Positions 9,475 through 20,639 of a stretch of DNA of 64,000 bases are shown one piece after another. Position numbers and translations under genes: made by a program. The stretch covers positions 60,507-124,506 of the forward strand of contig JAOTOM010002929.1 of the NCBI GenBank assembly GCA_034440615.1, written 5' to 3'. The notes under the pieces are model-generated. The model had not been told where the DNA came from and did no database searches. It was given only the letters and a program-made list of their open reading frames with translations. This stretch comes from Ashinkailepas kermadecensis. Taxonomy: Eukaryota; Arthropoda; Thecostraca; Neolepadidae. Positions within the stretch are counted from its first letter, which is position 1. The number at the start of each line of letters is the position of its first letter.

Positions 9475-11909
9475 ATGTCTCATCCAGAGGAACTCACTCA
9501 GGAGGCTGCCGCTGCCACTATGGAGGTGGACAACCCTGTAGCCCGGCCCCCAGTACGCAGAGCACCGCTTCGGTCACTTCGGCTGCTTCGATTCAATCGG
9601 TTTCGCCTGCCGACCACGAGCACCCCTGGCCGTGCCTGCGCCCCTTCTTCGGCGACATCTGCAACGTGATGTCGTACCACTTGACCGACGGCAGGGAGTC
9701 CATCAACGGCAAGGTCAAGTGCAAGCTAGGCTGCAACAAGCTGATAAGCTGCAACAGCCTCAGCACCGCCAACCTCAAGAGCCACGTGGAGCGGATGCAT
9801 CCCTCCCACGCCACCCAGTTCAACGATACCTGCTAGGCCAACAGGAACACCAAGAGAGCGGCCCAGGGCAAATCCTTGTCCGGCAACTCCTCCATCGGCC
9901 CCACCCCCAAGAGGATGGTCCAGGCCAGCCTACTGCCTGCCTTTGCCAAGGCTGACCCCAAGTACGACAGCAAGGTAGCTCATAAGCTCTTCTTGAACTT
10001 CATCGTTCAGGAGATGCTACCCGCCAAGCTCGTCGATTCCCCAGCCTTGAGGAAGTGGGCCGCCTATCTCAATAAGGAGGTCCGCCTGCCTTCCAGGAGG
10101 ACCTTCATGCGCCGCCTGAAGGACTGGCTGACGAGGGCAGGGCCAAGGCGATGGAGGTGCTCAGCGAGGCCGACCACGTCGCCACGACTGCCGACCTGTG
10201 GACGGCCCACAACAGGTCGTTCCTCGGCATGACGGCGCACTGGCTGGACGCCAACCTACAGAGGACGACCGCGGTTCTCCGCTGCAAGGAGCTCAACGTC
10301 AAGCACACCTTCGACGTTGTGGCTAGTACCATGTGGGACGTCCACTGCTCCTACAACATCGAGGGCAAGCTGGTCTGCACCACCACCGACAACGGCTCCA
10401 ACTTTGTGTAGGCCTTCAAGGAGTACTTCACTGAGGTATGCACAAAAATAATTTATATTAATATTAATTTATGTTACGCTTTTTTAAATGTTCTAAAGTT
10501 GAACATAAGAATTTAATTTCAATTTGAACAGAAATAATCTTCATTCATTATTTCACTTTAATTCATTATTTCATTTGAATACTAACAGTTAATTTAATAA
10601 TTTCATAATTTGTTACTTACAGCTCCCAGCCCTCCAGCGTGGGGACGACCCCGACGACGTCCCCGACGACGTCCCCGACACTGGTAAGCCCACCACGTTT
10701 GAGCCCGTCAATTTGAGGGACATCCTCCTGGGGGACAGCCTCCTGGAGGGCCCCGACAACGAGGAGGACGAGGAGATCAGGCTGCCCACCTATCGCCGAT
10801 GTGCAGCCCACATCCTCAACCTGCTGGAAACGGCAGACACGGCCAATGTGCCCACCTGGTCTGCAGGGCCCAGGGCCGCCTTCACCAAGACGAAGGCCAA
10901 GGCCCATGCGTTGTGGAACGCCTACAACAGGCAGCCGGCCTTTGCCGCTGCCGCAATGACACCTTCGGCCGCAAGTTTGTCACGCCGACAGTGACGAGGT
11001 GGAACAGCCTATACGACTCCTTCGTACGCCTCGAGTCTGTGCTGGCTAACAAGTTGGTTGAGCTCAACACCATCTGCGCCCAGCACGACGTCCTGCAGCA
11101 GCCCGGCTTCACCAACCAGGATATGGAGGTTGCGCAGGAGTACATCCGCGTCATGAGGCCGGTGGCAGAGGGGCTCGACAAAATCCAGGGCGAGACCACG
11201 GCGTATATGTGCTCTCTCCTTCCCGTCCTCCTCGTCATCAAAACGAACCTCCTGAAGGAGAAAGCCAACAACCACACCCACGCCGACAACCTCGTGGATG
11301 CCCTGCTGGACGGTGTCGGGCGCAACACCGGCTTCGAGGCAAGGTTCGGCGACCTCTTACAGGACGAGGACCTCCTGATGACCACAGCCCTGCACCCGTG
11401 ATTCAGGAAGCCCATCGTGAAGGCCATGAACCCCACCAAGGCCGACGCCATCAGGGGCCGATCATAAAGGAGGTGAGGGAGAAGCTGGATGATGCCGAGG
11501 AGTCCGGGAGCTGAGGGGAGGGCCCGAGCAAGGAGAGCCAGGAGGAGAACTTCTTTGGCGTCTTGGCCAACCTTTTGCCCGCTGAGCCCACCCCCACCCG
11601 CCGCACCGTCCACACCAGGGTGGCCAAGGAGCTCGACTCGTGGTCGTCCGGCGGGATGTCCAAGGGGGTCGCGGACGAGAGCCCACGCGCTACAGGGAGA
11701 TGTTTATGGGCTTGTTCAGGCGCTACAACACGGCCATCCCCAGCTCAGCCGCGGTGGAGAGGGTGTTCTCGATGGGCTCAGACATCTTGAAGCCCAAGAG
11801 GTGCACCCTCACATCCATGAACTTTCAGAGGTTTGTGTTGCTGAAGGGTAACGCGCACCTGCTCCAGTTCGAGATCCCCGAGGAGAAGGAAGAAGATGTC
11901 CTTGCCTAG
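9475..11909 (+). pseudogene. hAT transposase pseudogene (BED finger, RNase H core, dimerisation domain)
   Basis: The start is placed at ATG 9475 (MSHPEEL...). The frame shifts near 9550. The BED zinc finger follows (about 9700-9810: CKLGC with HVERMH), then an in-frame TAG at 9834, and 'SLLPAFAKADPKYDSKVAHKLF' and 'MLPAKLVDSPALRKW' blocks (about 9920-10070). After another shift near 10140 come the catalytic-core motifs: TADLWTAHNRSFLG (first Asp) and CTTTDNGSNF (second Asp), then a TAG at about 10408. An intron with GT...AG borders is likely at 10436-10622. Exon 2 has the CAAHILNL motif, a shift near 10970, 'TRWNSLYDSF', TGA codons at about 11399 and 11512, and shifts near 11455 and 11685. 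It ends with the hAT C-terminal motif YNTAIPSSAAVERVFS. At least seven lesions make it non-functional. The family match is strong; the subfamily is not determined. Confidence 0.92.
10436..10622 (+). other. Probable intron in the hAT transposase
   Basis: A 187-bp AT-rich block (GTATGC...TTACTTACAG) interrupts GC-rich coding sequence. Joining the borders keeps the frame from FTE into LPALQRGDD. The composition change at both borders supports an intron. Confidence 0.75.
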
Positions 11910-12112
11910 TTTGTGTATAGTTTTTTGTTTGTTTCGGTTATATTACTATATTAAAAAAATATACATTTATTACTGTTTAAGAGTTCATTTTTTTGGGTAA
12001 GCAACTAAGTAATAATGGTATTTTATGAAATAATGGGTTAAAATATTCTTTAGAAGCTAAAATAAGCATTATTTAAAGGTATTGTGCTTTTTTCGTTTAA
12101 ACTGCTAAAAAA

Positions 12113-12260
12113 GTTATCGTTATCGTTATCGCGTTATCGAAGTCACGGATTTGGTTATCGAAAGTTATTGAGTTATCGTTATCGAAGTCACCGTCCTCGA
12201 AAAAGGTTATCGAGTTATCGTTATCGAAGTCGGGGACAAGTTATCGAGTACCCACCACTG
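12113..12260. promoter_or_regulatory. hAT 3' subterminal TTATCG array and terminal repeat
   Basis: Dense TTATCG, GTTATCG and TCGAAGTCA words ending in GAGTACCCACCACTG, the inverted counterpart of the left end. Confidence 0.75.
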
Positions 12261-12268
12261 CTCTACGT
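12261..12268. repeat. hAT target-site duplication, right
   Basis: CTCTACGT, identical to 8309-8316. Confidence 0.95.
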
Positions 12269-12625
12269 CTAGCAGAACTAGATAATATATACAAAATATT
12301 CCTTATATTTTAAACGTTTCATGTCACTACAAACAATTTTAAGACTAGGTCAACTTGGTCGCGGTCAAATGTTTGGAAAACAAGCAAATGTATTCACGTG
12401 GGATGCATGGCAAACTGTACTCACATTCTAGTTGGTTACAATGGCAAGGCGAAAACAAAAGCAAGAACAAATGGCACGGGTCATCGCCGTATCTCTCCCT
12501 ACCGCCTGACGGTGAGCTGTGGGCCATCATATAGCAGCAATGTGCCTTGTGCCTTGGTCTGGCGGTTGATGAATGCTTCAATTTCCTTGGTATAATGAGA
12601 TGGGGTCATCCCTGGGTGCGCCTCT
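12269..12625 (-). mobile_element. Outer PLE inverted arm, proximal part (left arm)
   Basis: Reverse complement of about 13861-14240 (shared landmarks CATCAACCGCCAGACCAAGG, AAGGCACATTGCT, GATGGCCCACAGCTCAC, CAGGCGGTAGGGAGAGA). With 8201-8308 it makes a ~465-bp arm that faces the right arm across the reverse-transcriptase remnant. Inverted terminal copies are a known architecture of Penelope-like elements. Confidence 0.8.
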
Positions 12626-12642
12626 TGCCAAAGCATGTATGT

Positions 12643-12815
12643 GTTGAAATGGACACCAGGCTCTGACGGCCAACAACATCCCCCACATATACTGCAGATA
12701 CATAGACGACACCCTGGTCGTCATAACTGACACACCCGCCCTCCAGGACCTTCAGTCCCGCTTGCAAAGCGTGTCTGGGCTAACTATCACAATAGAGAAG
12801 ACCGTAGATAACAAA
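12643..12815 (+). pseudogene. Penelope-like reverse transcriptase remnant, part 1 (YIDD motif)
   Basis: The open frame reads IPHIYCRYIDDTLVVI and continues through TPALQDLQSRLQ to TITIEKTVDNK. RYIDD followed by a hydrophobic strand is the RT catalytic motif (the two Asp bind metal). The following block matches the spacing of Penelope-like RTs (HPHI..T.E before the FLD motif). The 5' part of the RT is absent: upstream lies the inverted arm. The frame stops at the insertion point of a second element (12816) and resumes at 13681. It encoded reverse transcription of a PLE and is a fragment, not functional. Confidence 0.85.
12803..12815. repeat. 13-bp target duplication of inner PLE insertion, left
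   Basis: CGTAGATAACAAA, an exact match to 13680-13692. PLE insertions typically make target duplications of about this size. Confidence 0.85.
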
Positions 12816-13040
12816 GCGTGTAAAGAAAATATACGACCTTCAATATACCAGGAGGTGCTGAGTTGACATCAAAAGTAACGATAAAAGTTATACTTTATTA
12901 CTCAACGTTTCGGCCAGGGGCCATCATCATGAGTGATGAAAAAAGCTCAAGCTTAAAAAATTGAAAAAAGCACGCGGGAAAAAAGCGTGCAAAAAGACAC
13001 GTGGAATGCAGAAAAGCCTCCTCAGTGGTTCAGACACTCA
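12816..13040. repeat. Inner PLE inverted arm, left
   Basis: Reverse complement of 13418-13630 at roughly 90 percent identity by eye, including CTCAACGTTTCGGCCAGGGG and AAAAAGACACGTGGAATGCA. Confidence 0.88.
12901..12937 (-). ncRNA. Degenerate hammerhead ribozyme motif (antisense copy)
   Basis: On the minus strand: CACTC, then ATGATGA where CTGATGA is expected, then TGGCC-CCT-GGCC, GAAAC, GTT, GAG. The conserved first C of the CUGANGA core (C3, essential for catalysis) is A, so this copy is predicted inactive. The rest of the motif is intact and pairs with the copy at 13521. Confidence 0.6.
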
Positions 13041-13204
13041 CAGAAACTCCAAACCAGAAACAAACTATGTCAAGAAGGAATCCTCTGAGGAAGCCCGAGC
13101 CGATGGTCCATATACATATCGATGCATACACTCACGCACATATATAGACATATGTCCAATATAACGCGTAATGCATACTATATATAAGTTATGTTTATGT
13201 AATT
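13041..13204. other. Inner PLE 3' noncoding segment
   Basis: Sequence between the left arm and the endonuclease stop, with scattered TATATAGACATATG-type AT-rich words. Probably the element's 3' UTR. Confidence 0.4.
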
Positions 13205-13408
13205 TTATGTGATATACCAAGACGTCATTTGCGTGTTTAGTTGCGGCCGTAGATTACGTATAATGCTACGTTTGGTTTCACCGACATAAAATGTTCCAAG
13301 ACAGCGGTTGCACGTTATTTTGTAAACTACGTTTTTCCGTGTGCATCTACCTTTGAGCCCGTTGATACAGGTGTGGCACGTTCTCATACCAGCAGAGCAT
13401 GGCGGCAT
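13205..13408 (-). pseudogene. Penelope-like element GIY-YIG endonuclease domain fragment
   Basis: A 67-codon frame. Residues CHTC...GRC form the Cys-rich motif upstream of the nuclease in canonical PLEs. These are followed by KNVVYKITCNRCLGTFYVGETKRSIIR: VVY and YVG are the GIY and YIG strands, and the Arg after GETKRS matches the catalytic Arg helix. It ends shortly after, before the His/Glu part of the fold, so it is truncated. It would nick target DNA during PLE retrotransposition. The family assignment is strong; activity is not expected. Confidence 0.9.
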
Positions 13409-13417
13409 TTCCAGGGC

Positions 13418-13630
13418 TCAGTGTCTGCACCACTGAGGAGGCTTTCTGCATTCCACGTGTCTTTTTGCACGTTTTTTCCCGCGTGCTTTTCTCAATTTAT
13501 TAAGCTTGAGCTTTTTTTAATCACTCCTGACGATGGCCCCTGGCCGAAACGTTGAGTAATAAAGTATAACCTTTATCGTTACTGTTGATGTCAACTCAGC
13601 ACCTATTTTCTATATATTTTCTTTACACGC
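13418..13630. repeat. Inner PLE inverted arm, right
   Basis: Reverse complement of 12816-13040. It ends TATATTTTCTTTACACGC. Confidence 0.88.
13521..13558 (+). ncRNA. Hammerhead ribozyme motif with complete core (PLE type)
   Basis: Elements in order: CACTC (13522-13526, stem I 5' strand), CTGACGA (13527-13533, CUGANGA core), T, GGCC-CCT-GGCC (13535-13545, stem II), GAAA (13546-13549), CGTT (13550-13553), GAGT (13554-13557, stem I 3' strand pairing with ACTC). The A-C-G-T across the GAAA end is self-complementary, giving the two-base stem III known for PLE hammerheads that are thought to work as dimers; cleavage would follow the second U of GUU. One unpaired U precedes stem II. All invariant core bases are present. 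Activity is inferred. Confidence 0.75.
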
Positions 13631-13679
13631 AATGTCTAAAACCCAGGAGCATCTAAGAGCCATTTTTCGTTGTATTAAA

Positions 13680-13692
13680 CGTAGATAACAAA
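13680..13692. repeat. 13-bp target duplication of inner PLE insertion, right
   Basis: CGTAGATAACAAA, identical to 12803-12815. Confidence 0.85.
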
Positions 13693-13860
13693 ATCAGTTT
13701 TCTAGACATTAGAATCGACACATCCTCAGGCACTGTCACGAACGTTTTCCTGAAACCACCGGCCACCGAAAAATGTCTTAGCGGCAAAAGTGAGTGTCTA
13801 GACAGGCACAAGGTCGCTGCCTGTCGTCTGTCAGATTCTAGTGTTAAATCAAATACGTAG
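13681..13860 (+). pseudogene. Penelope-like reverse transcriptase remnant, part 2 (FLD motif)
   Basis: Continues part 1 after the inner insertion: VDNKISFLDIRID, then VFLKPPATEKCL and SGKSECLDRHKVAA, ending at a TAG (13858). ISFLD.. followed by KP.....C and a basic helix is the conserved block after the catalytic Asp pair in Penelope-like RTs (primer-grip/thumb region). The downstream RT thumb and GIY-YIG domains are missing, replaced by the right inverted arm at about 13861. Confidence 0.82.
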
Positions 13861-14369
13861 ATGCCTGGGCAAGAAGCACACCTAAAGGTGACCCCATTTA
13901 ATTTTATCAGGGAGATTGACGCATCCATCAACCGCCAGACCAAGGTACAAGGCACATTGCTACTAGATGATGGCCCACAGCTCACAGTCAGGCGGTAGGG
14001 AGAGAGACGGCGATGTCCCGATGACATTTATTCTTGCTCTTGTTTTCGCTTTGTCATTGTAACTACCTAAAATGTGAGCACAGTATGCCATGTATCGCAC
14101 GTGTATATATTTGCTCGTTTTCCAATCTTGTGACCGCGACAAATTTGATCTAGTCTTGAAAATGTCCGTCGGAGACTGGAACGTCGAAAATATAACGAAT
14201 GTTGCACATGTATTCTCTAGTTTTGCTTATGAATATCGTACATGAACATACAAACGATGGAAAACGTATTGTAAATCGGATAGAGAGTCTGCAGAAGTAA
14301 TAATGAAATGCCCGATCCAGATTGGTTTCAATCAACAATGCGTAAATAATTATCTGCTTCTAGGCTATG

Positions 14370-14372
<3 letters not shown>
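13861..14372 (+). mobile_element. Outer PLE inverted arm, right
   Basis: Faces the left arm (8201-8308 plus 12269-12625). Its proximal half keeps a short open frame (FIREIDASINRQTKVQGTLL), which may be decayed element coding. Its distal half ends GACAATGCGTAA...GTGAATATAT in a TA tract. Confidence 0.78.

Positions 14373-14414
<42 letters not shown>
14373..14414. repeat. (TA)n microsatellite
   Basis: TA run joining the outer PLE arm to repeat A copy 2. Confidence 0.95.
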
Positions 14415-14416
<2 letters not shown>

Positions 14417-14420
14417 GCAT

Positions 14421-14913
14421 ATGCAAATTCCCTTTCGATGATTTGCTTAGATGAGTTGCTGAATCCGGGTGTCATGGGTTTTTATGGGTGATAGGATGCT
14501 GTTTCAGGAATATCACCAGGAACTGGCACCGAAGCTGGAGGGGAGCTGTGGATGCAGTGAAATTCCAAATCACTCTGGAGTTTCAAGGGTTTCTTTTGCC
14601 GGACAGGAAGGACCGATTTAGAGGGCGTCACCGAAGACTTGTCTCGAGCAAGTAGCGGCAGTGTCGATTCAGAGCCGGTTCCATTTTGTGGCATGAGGGA
14701 CGAGATGTCGGTTCACAGGCTCCTAACCAGGGGTTCTCTCGAGACGGTGGTGGCGGTCCTTCCACGTGTTACGCCATGCGAATAGATGGTGCCAAGTTTA
14801 ATACATTACTTAATTTAGTGTAGGACTCCAAGAAATAGACCCATCGGTGATAAGTAGCCCATCACTGAAGGGTCAACCGCTGACATTAATGGATGGTTAT
14901 GCATGTATGTCTA

Positions 14914-14916
<3 letters not shown>
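14421..14916 (+). mobile_element. Dispersed repeat A, copy 2
   Basis: Same family and orientation as 7616-8126, ending at a longer (TA)n. Differences from copy 1 are scattered substitutions and a few short indels, so the copies are old. Confidence 0.8.

Positions 14917-15006
<90 letters not shown>
14917..15006. repeat. (TA)n microsatellite
   Basis: About 90 bp of pure TA at the 3' end of repeat A copy 2. Confidence 0.98.
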
Positions 15007-15010
<4 letters not shown>

Positions 15011-16496
15011 AAGGCATACACACTCCTGGCTGTCTATGGCACATCTTTAGCCGTATAATCGTGTATCAAAAGTGAGCTAGAATGTAGTATGGTGTCCTAG
15101 CTGTGGTGGTGCACGCTCAGTCCTCACTGTCTGCTAGCGATGTGCTGATAGATCACGGTCTCTTTTTTTCACTGTCCGCGGTCTGACTATGCACGCTGTT
15201 ATCTCGAGCCTTGCCCTGACGCGACTGGCCCTGTCGGGGCGAACAGTCGGGAGTGGGTCGCGCGTCCGTGGTGCCATAACCAAAAACCACGGTCCGCGCT
15301 CCGCACATGCGACACACGCACAACACTATACATTTCGGAATCCTAACCCATGACGTTCCTACAGACATAATGTGTCTGAAAGGTGTGATGCTTTTTGCTA
15401 GCGTATCTGCTTTGTGCTATCTGTGTGACCTATGCGATTGGTTTAATTCATTTTTGAAGATTATCAATGTTGATTGAAACATCGAAAATATATGCATAAC
15501 GTAATGAATCACGCAGTATATCAACTTATGAGTGACTTTATAACATTTTCCTCGTCTTCACAGTTGCTTCCTTTGGTAATCTTCGGCATATCTCCAACGA
15601 ACAACGAAAAGTCATCCGAAAACTAGAAAATGTGCATAAAAAGAAGATAAACGCAGACAACGCTGAAGAAAAGGGGTGAACATAATTTTCGAAATGAGCC
15701 CGAGATTCGGCGACTGATGAAATTGGTATCTGCATCATGTCAGTTTCCCAAGCTGCATGTCCTAATTCTTGAGCAGCTGACCACAGGTAAGTCCGACATA
15801 GACGGGACTAGTAGCAGTGCGTGAGCCAAATTAGATTATACGCTACGGTATCCGAAACAGGGATCAACATTAGATAAAAAAAAGTCGAATGAATGCGTGC
15901 CGATTTTTATTTCCAATCCAATAAATCGAGCTCCACTTGACACATACCTGTTAGAAATGAACATAAATTATAATTCCAAAGTGACAGGAGATCAAACATA
16001 CACGGGGAAAAATGTTGACCTTGGAAATAAAATGACGGGGTGTCAATTTGTATAACCTTTGCCGAAGTCAATCTGACTCTCCTCTGACACTACAATCAAT
16101 GAAGTCACTTGACACCAGATAGTGTAATGAAAACATCTACAACTCCTGCCCGTATCGAAATTAGAGTCTAAATTGACGCTGAAAAGGGTGTCTTAATACG
16201 CCTTGGCTGTTCCATGTGTCGATATTGACGCTCCATCTGACGCCAAGATTGGGAAGATGAGAACGTCTCCCAACGCCAGATTCCGAGATCTTTTCGGCCA
16301 TGAAAAATTACAAAATGTCTATGGCATATTTCCCATCAAAAGTCGCGCACTTCGTCAGCTTCACAAAGTGTGAACGTGGTCGCGTACGAAATCACATGAC
16401 GTTTGGCCACCTTCAGGCACCTTCGACACCGCAAAAGCTGAATAAACGAAGTTTGTATCGCTCACTTGAGCACTCAGCCGGAGTCAAAAGTTTCTT
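15007..16496. other. Intergenic, one hammerhead-like word
   Basis: No gene recognised. At 15454-15480, TTGAAGA, then ATCAATGTTGAT (a 5-bp hairpin), T and GAAACATCG resemble a decayed hammerhead core (first core base T instead of C) of the type found in PLE tails. Otherwise unique-looking, AT-rich sequence. Confidence 0.4.
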
Positions 16497-16625
16497 ATAC
16501 ACCACAGCTTATACACTCCGCAACTTATACACTCAGCAACGTATACACTCAGCAGCTTATACACTCAACAACTTATACACACAGCAACTTATACACTCAG
16601 CAACTTATACACTCAACAACCACAG
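16497..16625. repeat. Short minisatellite (TTATACACTCAGCAAC)
   Basis: Seven to eight copies of a 15-18-bp unit, CTTATACACTCARCAA, at 16497-16625. Confidence 0.85.
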
Positions 16626-18147
16626 CTGGCGCCTTCACACAGTGGTAGACCGCAAGTGCACTACCTATCATCATTCACAATAACACTTAGCTGATTCTGA
16701 CACCGTGAATCAGTTCACGAAGGAAGTAGAAAATATCCGACTAATAGTAACATTCACGTCATTGTGGGGACGAACTGGTGAGTGTTGTGTTCTTCTATTA
16801 CGCTGGTAGTGACACGGAGCATGCATCAGGTTGGCAGCCACATAATATCGGGCAGCAGGGGCTATCCTGTGGTGGTCGCCAAGTGAGAGCGAGAAGCAGG
16901 GGCATGATAAACTTGCGCCGATAACATCAGCTGCAGCTGGGATGCCTTCGTCACGGTTGCAATTTGACAAATATGGCGAACTAGGTAGCTGCCTAGATAG
17001 GTAGCTAGGCTTGTCAGACCAAGCATTATAACTAAGGAACGCACGCCGGAGGCAGGGATTGATGGTTCGCATGAAATCGCTTCCAAATTTCATCCAAGTC
17101 GCCACTCCTCTCTTGGCCTGTAGTCAGAATAATGTCCAGCTGCCGTTAACGGCTACGACCACTTGTATCTAAGCACCAACTGCCACCTCAATGTGCGCTG
17201 CACTGATCGTTTTCAAAACTGGTTTTGGGCCAATCGCGACTGTCAGTCAGAAGGTTTTGATTGGGACCAATAGGAGGAGTATAATTAACAGCAGCAACCA
17301 ATCAGCGACTCACTCCGATAACTACGGTAATTCCCGGCAACGCCAACTGGCCTCACGCTGGATGACAGTCATTGAAACCAATTTAGTTCCAAAACTGAGG
17401 ACTGACACCACATAATGGGGTTATATTGTCATATTAGAGTCGAATAACTCCTGCAGTTTTGAATCAGATTATCCGTCGATGAATGCTTATTTAACATCGC
17501 AAGGCGCGAAGAAAAAAAAAACGTTGGTTAGCCGAACGGCGAATGTCAGAAGCTGACTTTTGTTCGGAATATTACAGTAATTATCGGCTCAACTTTTCAG
17601 TATGCAGCTATGAATGTGGTTGGTTGTGGGGTGTAACTTGGTGAGAGTCAAATGACCAAAGTGACGAATAAATAGTACATGTTGCCAATTATATTCGTCT
17701 TCTATGTTTGCTGGTGGTCATAGTATTCACACGTATGAGGTTAGCATAACATTTAGTATCCAGGTAAATTGGTTCAAAGGCGTGATTTAGGAACATCCGC
17801 TATTTGCTTGCTTAACCTGATAGCGACATCAACCATGTGACGTCAGTCATGGTCCAAAAAGGCACTTGAGACTCACAAGATCCAGGGCTGCCGATTGCCG
17901 TCCCAACGGGACAAATATGTCGATTGGCTGCAGAGAGAAATTGGCAGGAAGGCTCGACTTGCGAACACTATTTATATTACTTTGTAATTCACCTGTGACG
18001 CTATCCTGGATTCACGGCAAACATTGCTATGCTCTCAGCTGGGCACGGCACAGGACAGCCAACCGCTGTTCGAATCAGCTCAGTCCGTCTATTGGCTGCT
18101 GATATCGATGGTGGGGGCGGGGGGAGGCGGTAGCCTCCAAGTTAATG
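16626..18147. other. Intergenic with CCAAT-box cluster
   Basis: No gene recognised. Four CCAAT or ATTGG pentamers occur within 80 bp: GGGCCAATCGCG (about 17228), TTGATTGGGA (about 17258), GACCAATAGG (about 17267) and AACCAATCAGCG (about 17299). CCAATCAG is the NF-Y consensus. More ATTGG words occur at about 17922 and 18090. Confidence 0.4.
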
Positions 18148-18275
18148 GCGTTCGGCCAAAACCCCAGTGGATGCCGGGCTATAAGGCGATGCAATCTGAC
18201 CTACCTGATGACCCCGCAATGATTGGATCGCGCCGCAGCCATGCCCGGCATGCATTATACCAGACAGAATATATC
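18148..18275 (+). repeat. Dispersed repeat D, copy 1 (inverted pair)
   Basis: Reverse complement of about 20045-20172 (GCCAAAACCCCAGTG.ATGCC, CCTGATGACCCCGCAATGATT, GCAGCCATGCCCGGCATGCA). The pair lies about 1.8 kb apart in opposite orientation. Confidence 0.8.
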
Positions 18276-18627
18276 AACACTGCACGTCTTAAAATCCGAA
18301 GAAATTTGAGGGGCTCACTCAGACTGAAAAGGGAGAAAGAACGAGTTGTACAGTTGCAGGATAACTTGGGCTCCTTCGGTAGGATGTCTTGAGCAGTTGA
18401 CGCTGCCCATGCAGCAGTACTAACTTCTGCAAGTCAGCATGACGCGCATGGTTGGTGCGGAAAGCATGTGCTTTGTGACACCTTGTGATCATTGCGATGC
18501 ATGAAAATGCACGCAACATGCATGCAGCATGGAAAGCCTCCAGATATTCTATCGCTACTATGAAAGCAACAAACTGTTACATTGAAATGCTAGATTATCA
18601 GTTGTTTGTTGTTTATATTTATATCAG

Positions 18628-18718
18628 TTACACATATGTATATATGTATATATATATATATATATATAAATATATGTATATATATATATACATATATATA
18701 TATATAACTATATTTATG

Positions 18719-18756
<38 letters not shown>

Positions 18757-18766
18757 TATATATATC
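18628..18766. repeat. Interrupted (TA)n microsatellite
   Basis: TA-rich run with ATATGTATA interruptions. Confidence 0.95.
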
Positions 18767-20044
18767 AGTTGTACCAGTTGCTACATAACATTCTGCTGGG
18801 AATTAATCTGCAGATAGTATGTTGATTTTAAATTCAAACTGTTGTGCTCAACATACTCCTTGTTGATGCAACAAGATGCGCTAAGTAGAAGAGCGTCAAG
18901 TTGTGCTAGTTATTATCCTATATTGCGCAGCCTTCGAGCGTTAGCTCGTTCCGCATTCTGAATGTTCCTTCTGTGGAGGATCAATGCTTAGATTGAAAGA
19001 ACGGAGTTGTGATCCGGCTTCCCTTTCAACAAAAGTCTCTGGGGAAGTTTTTCACATAAAAGGAATACTTTAAATGCCTTTCAACTGCAGAAGATGAACT
19101 GTCGACTTCACGTGGTGTAAACAGCGGAGCTCTCGCCAACTTTGAGACCTCGCCTGTCCCAGTTTTCCTGGAATATCATACTGCACCGAATGGCGCAACA
19201 AGCGGAAACAGCGTGCACATTTCTCTCTTCAAACTGACATCTTCTATGTACGACTCTTTGCCTGCTCGGCAGTTCAGTCGGTCAGAGCACCGTCCTGTAC
19301 TGGTCTCCCCTGTTCTGACACGACGCGCTTGCATAGCCTCCAGCTGGGAACGTCAATTGTCAACTGGCCCGATGAGACCGGGAATGCGGCAGCGGGAGGC
19401 CGTGCCGCCGTATTGACGGCACGTTAACCTCTCGGTCGAAATTATGCCATCGATCTGGTTTTCATGGCTCGAGTGGCAGGGCCAGGAATCACACGATAAG
19501 CTCTGCTTGACATAGGACCCTAATCAGTGTTGGAAATATGACCCTTTTTGGAACTTTGGTCATCTAAAGAATCATACACTCCAAAAAGTATCCACTCCTT
19601 ACATTGCGAGATGCCACGAAGAGCCTCGCTTAACCAGCAATCCCAACTAGCTTACATAATCCAATAGTATTATTGGGCTGTGATGAAGCAGAGGGAGCAG
19701 CATGCTCCAAGGGCCTATAACATACGGTAACCTATCGCTGATAATAAGATCCCCTTCTAGTTCTGGTGCTCTTCATCTTGTCTAGCCACATTGTGTGCTT
19801 GCAACAGCAACTTGGCAACATCATTGAGAATACTGCGCATTTGTTATTTCAGGTGATCATGAGTGCTGCAATAACATTCCAAGAGGATGCAGGAATGGAC
19901 AGAAAATGAGATGCAAACAAGACTGGAAGAGGCCCAGCTTGCTAGCATGTTCTACTGATGCAACAGATGCTGAAGTCTGGATCACTCTGCAGTCTGCATA
20001 CAACATGAATGTCAATGTATGTGCTCCATGCAATGGTGCAGGTG
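18767..20044. other. Intergenic
   Basis: No gene, RNA gene or clear repeat recognised. Confidence 0.4.
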
Positions 20045-20172
20045 GTGTGTAATTGTCTGGTGCAGTGCATGCCGGGCATGGCTGCGGCGCGAGCCAATCA
20101 TTGCGGGGTCATCAGGTAAGGTCAGATTTCATCGCCGTATAGCCCGGCATTCACTGGGGTTTTGGCCGAATT
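20045..20172 (-). repeat. Dispersed repeat D, copy 2
   Basis: Inverted counterpart of 18148-18275. Confidence 0.8.
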
Positions 20173-20639
20173 GCAGCCATGCTTCCATGTGTACTTTCTC
20201 CATTTGTGAAAAATGCTGGCTGCATTAGTGCTTGGAAGAATGGAAGACCAAAGAAAGAACGATATAATTAGAGTAGCCCTTACACAACTGGAAAAACACA
20301 ACAAAAAAACACTTCCTCATACTCTTTGTGGACACAAATCATGCTTTGCCATGACATAGGAACGCTCGGGAAGTCAGAGGGACAAAAAGCCAAATAATGG
20401 CGTTTAGTGGAGTTTGTGGGGAGTAATAGTGGGGTGCACCTAACAAGTTCCTGAAATATTTCATGTGAGTGCAAACAGTGCTGGTGAGTCCTGGTATGTG
20501 CGCACTGAAGATAACCAAACCCTTATTTCTGAAAAAAAGATATTGTCTTAAGAAAATGAATGATTTATTCCCAAAACAAAACAAAACAGCCAGAAAGGTT
20601 CGTCCATCCCAGCGCCATACAATTAGTTTGTTTGTATGT
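20173..20639. other. Intergenic
   Basis: No supported feature. A short A-rich stretch with AACAAAACAAAAC lies near 20570. Confidence 0.35.

Larger units (their letters stand above)
8317..12260 (+). mobile_element. hAT-superfamily DNA transposon, full length (3944 bp)
   Basis: Termini are CAGTGGTGGG at 8317 and CCCACCACTG at 12251, forming short terminal inverted repeats, with 8-bp target duplications on both sides. About 150 bp inside each end is dense in TTATCGATAACG-type motifs (8332-8480 and 12113-12245), the expected arrangement of subterminal transposase-binding repeats. Between them lies a hAT transposase with a BED finger, an RNase-H-like core and a C-terminal dimerisation domain, now broken by stops and frameshifts. 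Both ends still look intact, so the copy could in principle be mobilised in trans by an active relative. Confidence 0.95.
12816..13679 (-). mobile_element. Inner Penelope-like element fragment inserted in the PLE RT
   Basis: An 864-bp insertion bounded by 13-bp target duplications. It has inverted arms of ~215 bp: 12816-13040 and 13418-13630 (GCGTGTAAAGAAAATATA at the outer ends; GAATGCAGAAA.GCCTCCTCAGTGG at the inner ends). A GIY-YIG endonuclease piece on the minus strand (13205-13408) abuts the right arm. About 49 extra bp (13631-13679) follow the right arm. Each arm holds a hammerhead-ribozyme motif, in opposite orientations. It lacks the RT, so it is a 5'-truncated copy whose inverted tail formed during integration. 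Confidence 0.85.
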